This document shows, one piece after another, positions 46,330-57,064 of a stretch of 64,000 nucleotides of DNA. The DNA is from Tolypeutes matacus (taxonomy: Eukaryota; Chordata; Mammalia; Cingulata; Chlamyphoridae). The stretch lies in the NCBI GenBank assembly GCA_026826555.1, contig JAKSZT010054570.1, forward strand, positions 1,996,947 through 2,060,946, read 5' to 3'. The notes beneath the pieces were generated by a model. It made no database searches. It was not told the origin of the DNA and saw nothing but the letters and a program-made list of their open reading frames with translations. Numbering within the stretch: the stretch's first letter is position 1; every line of letters begins with the position of its first letter. A program made the position numbers and the translations under genes.

Positions 46330-46968
46330 TTTGGTGTTGAAAATGCAATTCAATAATTTTCAATAAATATTTTTAGCATGCATATGTAACAAGCACTGTG
46401 CCAATTCTGGGATGAAGTGGGAATACAAGTAAGATACACTTACCTGAAGGAGCTCGGTCTAAGGAGAAAGGCAGACAAGTGAAAAGACAATTATAATTCA
46501 GAGTGAATAGTGCTACAATGCTGAGTCCTGAAAAATGAAGAGGGTGAGATGTGGGGGAAGGAGATCCCTGGCAGAGGAAACAGCATTTAAGAGCATTAAA
46601 ACATTTAATAAGACTGAGGCAGGGTAGGAGTAAGGGAGAGCCTGGAAAGAAAAGACTGGAGACATGACCAGGGCCTGGATGACAAAGGGCCCTGGCAGCC
46701 ACTTTAGGGAGCTTTAAATTTATCCAAAGATGATGGGGAACATTTAAGGGTTTTAGGTGACACAGTGTTATGATCTGATTTGTATTTTAGAACTACTGTG
46801 GCTGCTGAGAGAAGAGTCCTGAAGACTAGTTAGGATGCTCAACCAGTGATCCAATAAAGGGAGAGGATGCCTGAATTAAGGTACTGGAAGGTGGAAAAAA
46901 GCAGGTGGATTGGGCATATTTTGAAGGTGGAATTAATAGGTCACAATAGGTATGAGTAGAGGAAAAGT
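46330..46968 (+). mobile_element. Ancient interspersed repeat, family not named
   Basis: ACAAGCACTGTGCCAATTCT, then TTATGATCTGATTTGTATTT and GGCTGCTGAGAGAAGAG: wording shared with several degenerate stretches in this window (8.6, 38.2, 40.8 kb). Not coding. Confidence 0.45.
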
Positions 46969-46983
46969 TAAGGATGGTTGGCA

Positions 46984-47088
46984 CGGGGGACGGATGTGGC
47001 TCAAATGGTTGGGCGTCCGTCTCCCATATGGAGGAGGGACCCGGGTTCGATACCCGGGACCTCCCGGTAAAAAAAAAAAAAAAAAAAA
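46984..47088 (+). mobile_element. Monomeric DAS-SINE, young type
   Basis: Head GGGGGACGGATGTGGCTCAA, perfect T-arm CCCGGGTTCGATACCCGGG, A tail. Perfect 15-bp TSD TAAGGATGGTTGGCA at 46969-46983 and 47089-47103. Carries an extra GGA beside the anticodon-loop region. Confidence 0.96.
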
Positions 47089-47414
47089 TAAGGATGGTTG
47101 GCAAGTTTCTGGTTTGGGCAATTAAAGGGGTACTTGTGCTATTTATTCACAGACAACTTAAGAAAACGGGCACCTGGAAGGAAAGAGCAAGTAGAAGAGG
47201 TGGGGAAGATGATTTCAGGCATGTGAAATTTGAAATGCGTGGATGTTTAAATGGCAATGTCTAATGTAACTGGATAGGAGTCTGGAGTTCAGTAAAAACC
47301 TGGGCTGATTAGAGTTATGGGCATCACTAGCATAGACCTGCTGATCTTGGCTCTACATAAGAATCACTTTTGGAGCCTGGTTTTTTTGTTTCCTTATTAA
47401 ATTGATATATGTCC

Positions 47415-47517
47415 GGGGGTCGGATGTGGCTCAACTGGTTGGGCGTCCGTCTCCCATACGGAGGGACCCGGGTTCGATCCCCGGGACCTCCCGGTAAAAA
47501 AAAATAAAAATGAAAAA
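47415..47517 (+). mobile_element. Monomeric DAS-SINE, young type
   Basis: Same type as 46984, 327 bp away from its end and in the same orientation. Perfect 17-bp TSD TAAATTGATATATGTCC at 47398-47414 and 47518-47534. Confidence 0.96.
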
Positions 47518-47586
47518 TAAATTGATATATGTCCCTGCTCTGAGTGGGAGGAAGGCACAGGACACATTGCTTAAGTGGAATGGAGG

Positions 47587-48039
47587 TGTGATGGTTAGGC
47601 TAATGTGTCAACTCAGCCAAGTAGTTGTGTCCAGGTGTTTGTTCCAGCAAGCACTGGGCTAATTGTAATACAAGAGCATTTATGGACTTCAATCACCAGT
47701 GAGTTTACTGAGTGGATGGCTGATTACATCTGCATCAATCAGGGAGATTACATTATCAATGGGTGGTGCTTTTATCCAATCAGTTGAATGACTTAAAAGT
47801 GGAAGTGATTTCAACATTCAGAGAGCATTTCTCAGCTCGTCGTTGGATAGGTAACTTCTCCCAGAAACTCATCAACGACCTTTCATCGGGTTTTCATCGG
47901 AGCCACTGGTTTGCAGCTTGCCTGCAGAACCTGGACTTGTGCAATCCCCACAGTCGCGTGAGAGACTCTTTTAAAATTTCGTATTATTGACAGATATCTC
48001 CTGCTGATTCTGTTTCCCGAGAGAACCCTGACTAATACA
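47587..48039 (+). mobile_element. ERVL solo LTR
   Basis: 453 bp, TGTGATGGTTAGGCTAATG to CCTGACTAATACA. Perfect 5-bp TSD GGAGG at 47582-47586 and 48040-48044. Closely similar to the LTR at 14208. Confidence 0.95.
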
Positions 48040-48044
48040 GGAGG

Positions 48045-48780
48045 TAAAATTCATTGCTGTTGAGGAGATAAAGGGTCAGCCTTTGTTTTTTTTGTAAAAC
48101 ATTTCAAAGAATGGCAAAAGTCACAGAGGATGGCTATTTTTTCCTAAGCGGTAATTAAACAATTTCTGATATGGTTTGTAGTCGCTCTTCCCTCACTCCA
48201 AATTTCGAAGCCCATTTCACTCAGGCAAACTTCAAATTTGCATTTCAGTGTCTGAGAAACAGATTGGCAGCTTAACCACCCTTTAGCACTTTTTTCCAAA
48301 ACCCTTTGAAATACAGCTTAAATGATCTTTTCAGTTATTTATAGGAACTATTGTCCATTAACTTCTGATGAGTTCTTTCTGTTTTCTCACGTGGGGAAAT
48401 GAGACCTTTGGCCAAACTGCTTTTCCCTTGATTTTAATTTATAAACTAATTATACTAATATCATGATTTTTATATTTGTATGTTTACCATTGTAGAAAAG
48501 AAACAATAAAAGAAGTAAAGTCTTCTTTACAAAGTCTTCTTTACAAAGTCTTCTCTCCCGTCCACCCCAAATAAAGGTTTCAATAAACCCTATAATGTCT
48601 ATAAAAATGTAATACTTTTAACTTCATATAGTTCGTGAAACAGAGGTACAATAGATCATTCAAGGGCCAAAACACACAAACGTCAAAATGTTAAGAATGG
48701 GTCCTACTGATTTATTAATGATTAAGCATTTGTGACTTGGAATCGAACTCAAACTCAGAATTTATATTTTTCTGTACATC
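48045..48780. other. Unassigned intergenic sequence
   Basis: No family recognised apart from the small tandem repeat at 48517. Confidence 0.5.
48517..48554. repeat. 14-bp tandem repeat, 2.7 copies
   Basis: Unit AAAGTCTTCTTTAC, copies identical. Confidence 0.9.
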
Positions 48781-48795
48781 CTGGTCCATCATCTT

Positions 48796-48973
48796 TTTTT
48801 TTTAAGATTTTATTTATTTATTCATTTATCCCCCCCTTGCTGCTTGTGCTCGCTGGGTCAGCTAACCACGCCGTGCGGGCGGGCTTGCCTTCACCAGGAG
48901 GCCCCAGGAACCGAACCCGGGGCCTCCCATATGGTAAACGGGAGCCCTACTGATTGAGCCACAGCCGCTTCCC
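48796..48973 (-). mobile_element. DAS-SINE, full length
   Basis: Standard type in minus orientation. Perfect 15-bp TSD CTGGTCCATCATCTT at 48781-48795 and 48974-48988. It is the last DAS-SINE before a 7.4-kb SINE-free stretch over the BNIP3L 3' end. Confidence 0.96.
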
Positions 48974-49210
48974 CTGGTCCATCATCTTGGTACACTTACA
49001 AAGGGGCATGAAAGCAGACATTTGGAATAAACACACGTTCTTGTTCCACTACCAAGTGTAAATATTTAGAAAATAAACATGTCTATATTCCTAATTCAGG
49101 CAATCCCATCCCTACTTTTGGACCCATAATTCAGTAACAGAAATTATAGAATTAAAAGGTCCTAAGAGACCTTCACATCCAACCTCTAGGCTTTGAGACA
49201 GCTAAAGCTC

Positions 49211-49292
49211 AAAAGCGTCAGTCAAGTTGACCAGGCTGAAAGGTAGCAGAGCTCAGTCATGACTCAGCCTAGTCAAGTTGACTGATGCTTTT
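49211..49292. repeat. Inverted repeat, possible hairpin
   Basis: Arms 49211-49239 and 49264-49292 are complementary at 26 of 29 positions with a 24-nt loop. The left arm lies in text resembling an ancient MIR-like repeat. Confidence 0.75.
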
Positions 49293-49389
49293 GGTTGCAG
49301 GAGCAATTTTTAAAGCTTCAAGAAGTCCAGCTTTCACTGAGGTTTTCTTTTAGATGAAGAGATATTTATGGAAAACAGCCTCATCCTCA

Positions 49390-51000
49390 TCCAGGATCTA
49401 CCACTATTTTCATCTTCAAAGACCTAGTCTTTACAAAGAACACAGAGCCCATCAGATGTGAATGTCCTCGACTTTCCACTTCTCCCCTCACAGATCTCTC
49501 TTCACCCTTTCTCACCTACTTCTGCATTGCCTATCATAAATGTTCAGGTTTTGTGATTTTTAATGGCTCCATTAATCCCTCTTTCCCCTTTCCAAAGTAA
49601 ATCTTCATCTGAGTTCCTTAATACATCCTACCCCTCTGCTTCCAGGATCTTATAGCACTATTTATTTGCTTCCTTGTATCTTTATTTCTCTTTGCTCTCT
49701 CTCCTTAACCTACAAAGATACTCCTATCTCTGTATCCCAACCTTAGTAAACCATCCTGCCATTCTCTAGTCTTCAGGATCGTCCCCCCTCTTTCTCTTCA
49801 TCACTAAATTTACTGAGAAAATCCTACATTTTTCCCCATTCATTCACTGTCCCATAATCTTATCTAGGACCCCCGCCCCCCCTTTTTTACCCCAACAGAC
49901 AATGTTCTTGCAAAGGTCAGCAGTGATCCAACTGCCAAATTTTACAACTTCCCTTCAATTTACTTAACCATGAAACATGACAGGATAGGCCACCTCCTCC
50001 TACCTTGTTTTTTTTTGGTTCTCCTACCATACTATTTACATCACTCACCTTCTTGAACTCTTCTGCTCAATCTTCAAATGCTGGGCTTCCACGCTATTCC
50101 ACTAACTTGTTTCTTATTTCCCCATGACCAAATATTTAAGTATCATGTAATATATGATGTGTGTGTGTTTTATTCCCACTCCAGACCTTTCTTCTGAGTT
50201 CTAGTTCTACAGAATAAGGGACTACGGGTTATGTCCAACCAGATGTCCCACAGATACTTCATATTCAATGTATTCAAAATTGAAATAGTCTTTCTCTCCC
50301 CTGCCACCCTATTTCTCCTTCTGTACTCACACTCTCAGTTAATATTCAAGCTAAAAAGAGAAAGAAAATACCTGCCTCCCTTTTCTCCAAATCATTTTCT
50401 CATCAATTTACTTCAGCTTTATCTCTCATACCTTGGTCCTTCTTTCCCATCCCCATGTTTAGGGCAGGCCCTTACTGTCTACCTAGAGGACTGACTCATC
50501 TCCTTGCCTCTTGTAGCCCTTCTTCATCATTATACAGTAGAACCGTCTAAAATATAAGTCTTAAATCATTTCCTTGATTTAAAAACAAAAAAAAACAAAA
50601 CCCTCACTGGCTATGATTAAGTTCAAACCCCTAAAATGGCATATAAATTTCAATTTGGTTCAACACTAACCTATACTCTGTTTCCTCTCTATCCACACTG
50701 TTTCCCAGCCACACTGAATTTCATGTTATTTCTGGACACCTATACACATGTCAGTTCATGCCACTCCATTTACCAGGCATGACCTTCATTCCCTTTGCAC
50801 TTGCTAAACACTTAGTCACCTCCTGATGCTATCTGGCAGAACAACTCCTCTGGATCTTATATCCCCATAATACTTTATACTTATGAATTATATTAATGGT
50901 GATTTGTCTCCCTGAGAGGAGGACACTCATGAGAGCAGGTATATCGTTCACTCTTCTAGTGCTAGGCGCATTTTTAGGCCCTCAAGTGTTTGTGGCATTC
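49390..51000 (+). mobile_element. L2 remnant, about 1.6 kb
   Basis: Reads as L2 ORF2 to 3' end: AAGGTCAGCAGTGATCCAAC, CACTCACCTTCTTGAACTC, CTCACTGGCTATGATTAAGT and CCATTCCCTTTGCACTTGC-like segments in order. No intact frame. It abuts the end of the BNIP3L 3' UTR. Confidence 0.75.
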
Positions 51001-51094
51001 ATTGATGGACAATGTTTGCGTAGGCAGGAGAGGCCTCATCTCCTCTAAACTCCCAAGCAACACACGTGACATAAAATGATATACTGACAGAAAA

Positions 51095-53882
51095 AGTTTT
51101 GTGAGCGCTTTAATGGCACAAAATGTTTATAGCTACAAGTTATACATGTATTGTAAACTGTATATAATGATACAAAGTGCCAACTAAATAGATGAAGAAT
51201 GCATAATCACTTTGGCTCAGTTAATTCCAATAATTTCAACAACTGGTTCAGCTAAAAAGATCATCTGACTGGCTGAGTGTCTTTGATTTTCATTTTTTTA
51301 GAATAGCAAATATTTTTTACTCCAATCAAGGTAACTTGTTGCATTTTCAATGTGCAAGTTTGTGCATGGTTGCTCTTGATACTTCTTACAAATATTTTAA
51401 GCCAGCTTTCTTCAAACATAAAAACGAAGTCTGCCTTTTGTCCCCAAACTGTAAACAAGTGTAAAGCTTTTAAAACATTAATCTTTGAAAAAAAAAAAAA
51501 TTTCAACTGTTAATTGCTGACTTCTCCTTTCCAATCATACCATCTGTTTCTGTTTAATGCAAATCTGAGTAGGAACTATAAATAAACATCCATCCCATAT
51601 GTTAGGGCAATCAATAAATATTGCATTTCATCTTTGTAAGTTCTACTGTGATCATGTATTCATGTTTTAAGTAATATTCCATAATTTCACAGATTCTTTA
51701 GGAAAAAGGGCAAAACTATATTTATTTTTAATATTGAAAAAAATCATAAATAAACTCAAGTTCTGATCACACTACAGAATCACTACTGAATTTGGAAAGA
51801 GGGCAATGTGATGCCTGTAAAAAGCTGCTATTCCTTTAAGTAAAATGTTACTTTTCCCTCCTATGATGCCAAGTATAATACAAAGTAAGGTGTAACTATG
51901 TTGTTCTCTTAATTTTACCAGCTTTTTCAATTTTATTCAAACTTCTCAAAATCAGGGGGCATCAGATTTACTTTCTTTCAAAAGAAATTCAAATACAAAC
52001 ACTTGAAATAAATAGGTTAGAAGGCAAATCAAGTGTTACCAGGTTTCAGATTAAGATAGAAGCAAGGTATAATAAAAAAGATGTCTAAAACTATTTAGAC
52101 AACAAATGTTAGAAAGGAAAAATAAAAGAAAAATAATTTAGAAAACAATTTTGGACATGTCATCTTTCCTAAAGATATCCAGCTATATACTTGAAAAAAA
52201 AAAGAGTCAAAAATTAATTTTTGTTTAATCTTTATATTGTTTTCTGCTATAACACATCAATTTTATTAAAAAACTTGATGTGAGAAAGAAAAGAGTTAGT
52301 TTCTGCAAACTGGCAAACCTGGTTGTCATAGTGTTTTTATTCAAGTCAACTTGATACACTTTATTTAATGAATAGACCACTAGTTTTAAAATTAACAACG
52401 GTTCTCTAAATATTCAATAGTAATGTCTATATCATAAACAGTAATTATTTATATATAAAACATATAGTAGTATCCTTCAGAGTCATGCTAGGTATGTTCT
52501 GAAATCCAACAAAATCTACTTGCAATAACTGGTAATCCTGATGCTTTCTAACAATTTGGTCCCAACATTTCACATTATAGAAGAAGAAGAAGAAGAAAAA
52601 AAAGTGTCAATAAAGAAAAAAGTTTTTGAGTGCTCTGGAACTGCAAGTGCTTAACAAAACTGAAAGGATGGCTACATAAAAAAATCAACAGCGCCAGCAG
52701 AATCACAGGAATTATCTTGGGAAGCTTGTATAGTAAACGTTAAGTGAGTGATCAGAAGAAAACAAAACGGCATCTTTTCAAAACTTTGTCAACTGTTCCC
52801 ACAACCCAAGTCTGTTTTTCAAAGTTGGACAGACTGCTTGGAATAACTCTGAAACAACTATCTGCAGAGTTGAAAAGGCTTCAGAGTATAAACGATGCTT
52901 CCTAAAACAAGAAGCCTGTATTTACACCAAAAATTTGAACTCATTCCAAAGCCTCCTCTTAGAGAAAATAACATGAAGAAATAAAATAAAGTCATGACAA
53001 ATTCACATGCAGCTAAAAAAAACAAAAATCCCAAACACACACACAAAAAAATTCCAAAAGCAATTTCATATACTTCTAGGCCTGAGACATTCCTTACCAG
53101 AAATAAAGATTCTACACCATAGAAAAGACAGCATTACAACATACTAGTATTAAAATCTGATGATTTTATTCCTTACTCTATATTTCTATCTATCATTTGT
53201 ACAGCCTGCCTCCTACAAATTGAAAGGCGCTATTAGGAGGCTCAGACAGAACGTGGCTCCAAAGCTGGTTTAAAATAATATTTTATTGCCCAGGATATTT
53301 TTTTTCCTTGTGTCTTGTTTTGTTTGTTTTTGTGTTTTTTTAATAACTATAAACTCAAGCTTAGGGAAGCTTGCCTTTGTCTTGACAAAAACCAAAAACA
53401 AAGCTTTTGTATCATTTGCTAACCTCACCTCGCTTTAAGAGGGGGACAGTAGTTATCTTTCAAGAGTAAAATTTATACCATGAATGATGCAGGTCTAGGT
53501 CTGGTGGTACTGAACGGAGACGACAGCACTGTTGCCAAAATTATAATCTGTTGGTGGTATTTGCGGAAGAGAAGCCCTTGCAAATTTCTAAACAACATTA
53601 AACTCTGTTAGGAAATTCTAAAGTGTCTTACAGGCCAAAAAGGGAATGAGGTTAGTAAAATGCCTCAACAGAGTTTGAATAAAATACTGGATTTCAAGAG
53701 TTACTGGAATTTGGATATGTAAAAATAGGGCATAGGTTGGGTCATGCTTACAATGGTCTCAAGTTCAAATAAACTAATTTGACAATAACACCACTTCACA
53801 GGTCACGCGCATTTCCAGGGGCTTTTCATTCCCTCAGTAGGTGCTGGCAGAAGGTGTGCTCAGTCGTTTTCCAATATAGATG
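51095..53882 (-). CDS. BNIP3L: BNIP3L exon 6: C-terminal end and 3' UTR
   Basis: The acceptor CTTTTCAG ends at 53883. Coding runs 53882 to 53834: one base completing a split Gly codon, then IYIGKRLSTPSASTY and the TGA stop at 53834-53836. This is the end of the transmembrane helix plus the short intermembrane-space tail characteristic of BNIP3L. The rest, 53833 to about 51095, is a long AT-rich 3' UTR. The end point is inferred from an ATTAAA signal on the minus strand at 51109-51114. Its total length of about 2.7 kb agrees with what I recall for BNIP3L long mRNAs. No SINE or LTR interrupts it. Open frames of 60-80 residues in the UTR are not genes. The coding part is very secure; the UTR end is approximate. 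Confidence 0.93.
51109..51114 (-). terminator. Candidate distal poly(A) signal (ATTAAA)
   Basis: Minus strand reads GCCATTAAAGCGCTC, followed within 30 bases by a T-rich CTTTTTCTGT element. This is the best candidate for the distal BNIP3L mRNA end. An AATAAA at 51721-51726 (minus) is an alternative. Confidence 0.55.
53282..53287 (-). terminator. Candidate proximal poly(A) signal (AATAAA)
   Basis: Minus strand reads GGGCAATAAAATATTA about 550 bases after the stop codon. Use would give a short-3'-UTR BNIP3L mRNA. Inferred from sequence only. Confidence 0.5.
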
Positions 53883-55496
53883 CTGAAAAGAAACAGAGTG
53901 TATCCTATTTCATCTGTTTCAACAGTTATATACCAGCTTGTTTACATGTTGAACTCTACTTGAAAACTAAAATCTTTCAGTCTTTTTAAGAGGTTCTAAA
54001 TGTGTATATGCACAGTTCCCTAATACCCTAAAATTATTGCTGACTTACTTAAAACCAGTCTCTAGCCAGCCAAACTGGTTTATATGATTACTGTTACTCA
54101 TTAAAGCGACTGGGGAGCACAGGGGCAGTGAGCAAATGAAGTAAAGCCAGAGAACAGATCCCTCTCCAAAGAGTAAAAAAGAGCCAACCAACTTTGAGAT
54201 GCTCATTTTTGGTGGTACAAAACGTTCAACTGATATCTCAGATACAAAATATAGTAATATGCCAAACTATTTTGGTCTCTATGTAGGAAAAAAAGATTTA
54301 AAGTTGCTAGTGCTTTAAAGAGGGCTCTTACTAACAGTTTTAAGGATTAGGGACTTAATACCACTTTTCCATGCTCAATGATAAGTATTTTATCTCTTCA
54401 ATAACGTAAACAGAGGGAAGTTCAGGAAAACAGGGAACTGGCCATATCCCCCAGTGCATTAAAAGAAGCCAATGTTTTTAACCCTCTTTTCTGTATTCAT
54501 CTAGGTCAACAGTTATACTTACTCCAGCAAGAGAAATAGTCTGGAGGTTGGTACAAAAACCAACACCTCCTGAGTACGGATGAACTATGCAGTCAATACT
54601 GTAGGGGAATTTAAACTCCTACCCTGTCCCCACATCAACCCCCACGCGACAGTCACACATTCCCCTTTTCCCACAAACACCTTCCATTTCACTGCTTAGG
54701 ATTACTATCCTTGCCCTCACAAAAGTAGATCAAGCGCCTAACAAAAGGGGTATGTAGAAAAATCACACATATATTTCTCATGTTCATGATGGTGAAGTTT
54801 TCTCTGACATGGTGAGCTCTGTAAATGGATGGGAAGGGATGATGTATCTTTTGCATATTACATATAGAAAATGACCCATTGAGCATGTTTAAAGAGTATA
54901 ATATGTCTTTTAGAAATTAACAGTTAAAACAGACTCCTAAAATCTTTAAAAAATATATAACCGATTTTAAAAAAGAATTTAAAAGGCATGCCTGAAAAAT
55001 TAATGGATTACAGATAAATATGGGGTCAATTCTAGTAGCATAAATGAAAACACTATAAAGTTAAGAGAGTGAAAAACACCCACAATCAACCTACCAGTTT
55101 TACTCAAGGACTATTCAAAAAAATGTTCATCTCAACCCCTAAATTTACACACTGAAGACTAGTTTAAAATTTAACTAATTTACAAATTAGAACAACAACA
55201 ACAAAAAAAACTCAAAAAGAAAAAACAGGAGTCCACTAAAAATCAGCACCTCAGGGACTAATATGAGCATCTTATTTTCAAAGAATGAGGGAAAAAAAAA
55301 ACCCCCTATTATTAAAAATAGCTATTGGCAGACCAATAGTGAGTCAACTTTAATAATTCTCTTAAATTCTCCCTTATCTGTACAAAACATTAAAAGCAAA
55401 GCAATACAAACTATTTTCATATATATTTTTTACATCTGGAAATAAAATTTGAAGACAAAATGAATGAAATAAACTTTGCAGTCTGCCAGTACTTAC
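53883..55496 (-). other. BNIP3L: BNIP3L intron 5
   Basis: 1614 bp, minus-strand GTAAGT donor at its 5' end (55496 downward) and TTTTCAG acceptor. No interspersed repeat recognised in it. Confidence 0.85.
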
Positions 55497-55646
55497 CCGA
55501 GCCCCAAAGCCAAAACATGAGAAATGAAGAGAGATGGGATGAACACCTTAAGAAATTCTGCAGAGAAAACACCCCCTTTCTTCATGGCGCCACTTTTTCT
55601 CATGCTTAAAGACGTAGAACGTTTAGGGTGCCTGAAGTGGAACTCC
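55497..55646 (-). CDS. BNIP3L: BNIP3L exon 5: basic linker and transmembrane segment
   Basis: 150 bp, acceptor TCTCCAG and donor GTAAGT. The first base completes a Lys codon, then 49 codons beginning [10 protein letters not shown] and the first two bases of a Gly codon. It encodes the positively charged stretch ([21 protein letters not shown]) that precedes the C-terminal anchor, and most of the membrane helix ([16 protein letters not shown]). The Ser-His pair and small residues (SH...A...G) known to mediate transmembrane dimerisation in BNIP3-family proteins are intact; the second Gly of the pattern comes from exon 6. Compared with the human protein as I remember it, a few conservative changes occur. 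Confidence 0.96.
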
Positions 55647-55774
55647 CTGGAGAAAGAAATCCAGAGGTAATAGTCAGAAACACATTTGCTGAAAATATGG
55701 GAATTACCAGGACTACCTTAAGAGTGGGAAAGAGATCAACAGAGTCCACTGAAAGGAATCATGCAAGAACTTAC
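55647..55774 (-). other. BNIP3L: BNIP3L intron 4 (128 bp)
   Basis: Short GT-AG intron between exons 4 and 5: donor GTAAGTTC, acceptor CTTTCTCCAG. Phase 2/phase 2 joining of the Lys codon keeps the frame open. Confidence 0.93.
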
Positions 55775-55878
55775 TTGGGTGGAATGTTTTCAGGTCTACT
55801 GGACCAGTCAGATACCCAGTCTACACTTTTCTTCAAAGCCTCAACTTCTTTCTCTCCTTCTCCAACTTCTTCTTCTGA
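55775..55878 (-). CDS. BNIP3L: BNIP3L exon 4: acidic region and BH3-like segment
   Basis: 104 bp, acceptor TTAACAG and donor GTAAGT. Encodes [34 protein letters not shown] and two bases of the next Lys codon. The segment around [12 protein letters not shown] corresponds to the weak BH3-like motif of BNIP3L; the preceding run of glutamates is the acidic stretch of the family. In phase with exons 3 and 5. The small differences from my memory of the human sequence (Val to Gly in the acidic run, Ala to Val before DWVSDW) are ordinary species variation. Confidence 0.96.
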
Positions 55879-56317
55879 CTGTTAAGAAGAATTCAAACTT
55901 TAAAAAATAATAAAAGGAAGACCAATTCCTTCTAATACAAAGACAAGTCTGGACAGAAAATATACTAAAATCATAAGGTTTATGTCACTTATAAATAATG
56001 CCAGTTTTCTAATAAAAGAGTTCACAAAATAATCTAAGGTCAGAATATATAATATCTTATAAAAATAACTCAAGTGAGCTTCACTGTCGTCATATCTAAG
56101 CACAGCGTAGGAAATTTTTGTATTTCATGATATAATGCTAACTAAGGTATGGCAAAATCTTGATAATTATTGAATCTGGATGATGCTTTTATGAAGATCC
56201 ACTGTACTAGTTTCTTTACATCTATATGTGTTTGAAATTTTCATAATCAAAAATAAATAAATGGAATCTAACAAAAATAAAGTCAGAAATAAAAATGGGA
56301 AATGAGGGAATAAATAT

Positions 56318-56760
56318 AAACAGTATTTACTGGGCATTTATTCAGAGATAAGCATCGTTTGAAGCAATTTAAATTAACTTTGGGAAGCGGCTGTGGCTCA
56401 ATCAGTAGGGCTCCCGTTTACCATATGGGAGGCCCCGGGTTCGGTTCCCGGGGCCTCCTGGTGATGGCAGGCCCGCCCACATGGCGTGGTTGGCTGACCC
56501 AGCGAGCACAAGCAGCAAGGGGGGGATAAATGAATAAATAAATAAAATCTAAAAAATAAATAAATTAATTAATTAATTAACTTTTACCTTGCAACAACAC
56601 TATAAAAACAGGAACTATTAATATCCTATTTAACAGATGAGGAAACTGAGGTATAGGTTAAGTAACTTGCCTAAGGTTATACAATTATTAAGTAGCAGGG
56701 CCAGTATTCAGACTCAAATTGTCTTCAGAGCCCCTACTCTTAAGCACTTGGCTTTACTCC
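56318..56760 (+). mobile_element. MIR SINE split by DAS-SINE
   Basis: TTTACTGGGCATTTATTCAG to the left of the SINE; AACAGATGAGGAAACTGAGG and AAGTAACTTGCCTAAGG to the right. Confidence 0.85.
56382..56575 (+). mobile_element. DAS-SINE, full length, in BNIP3L intron 3
   Basis: Standard head and body, antisense to BNIP3L. TSD AATTAACTTT at about 56372-56381 and 56576-56585. The tail contains an (AATT)n stretch. Confidence 0.93.
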
Positions 56761-56888
56761 CTAGAAGGAGAAAATACTGTTAGGACAAATCACTGTCCAA
56801 AGATTTCCCAAGGCTTATTCAAATGACTTAAGTCAAAAGGTTTTAGGAATAAATTATTTTTAAATGATTCAGAATTTGACATCTATTG

Positions 56889-57064
56889 CAGGGGTTCTTA
56901 ACCTTTTTTGTTCCATGGACCCCTTTCCGGTCAGGTGAAATCCACGAATCCCTTACTGTGTATTATTTAATAAATATATCACACCCACACCAACACATCC
57001 CCCTAAGAATGATGTTTTTTTGAATTTCAATTCAAGCTCACGGACCCCTTGTTAAGAACCCCTG
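56889..57064. mobile_element. hAT-type MITE with intact 8-bp TSD
   Basis: 176 bp. Terminal inverted repeats CAGGGGTTCTTAACC and GGTTAAGAACCCCTG (last 15 bases read GTTAAGAACCCCTG with a T before). The 8-bp TSD ATCTATTG is perfect at 56881-56888 and 57065-57072. GACCCCTT motifs repeat inward of each end. Eight-bp TSDs are the hAT hallmark. Non-coding. Confidence 0.9.

Noticed and set aside
43885..48990. CRISPR-like direct repeats
   Set aside because: The repeated units are dispersed SINEs with distinct TSDs and irregular spacing in a vertebrate genome.
25211..51000. PNMA2 or another neighbour gene of BNIP3L driven by the CpG island
   Set aside because: No frame resembling a PNMA protein of about 360 residues exists on the plus strand in this interval.
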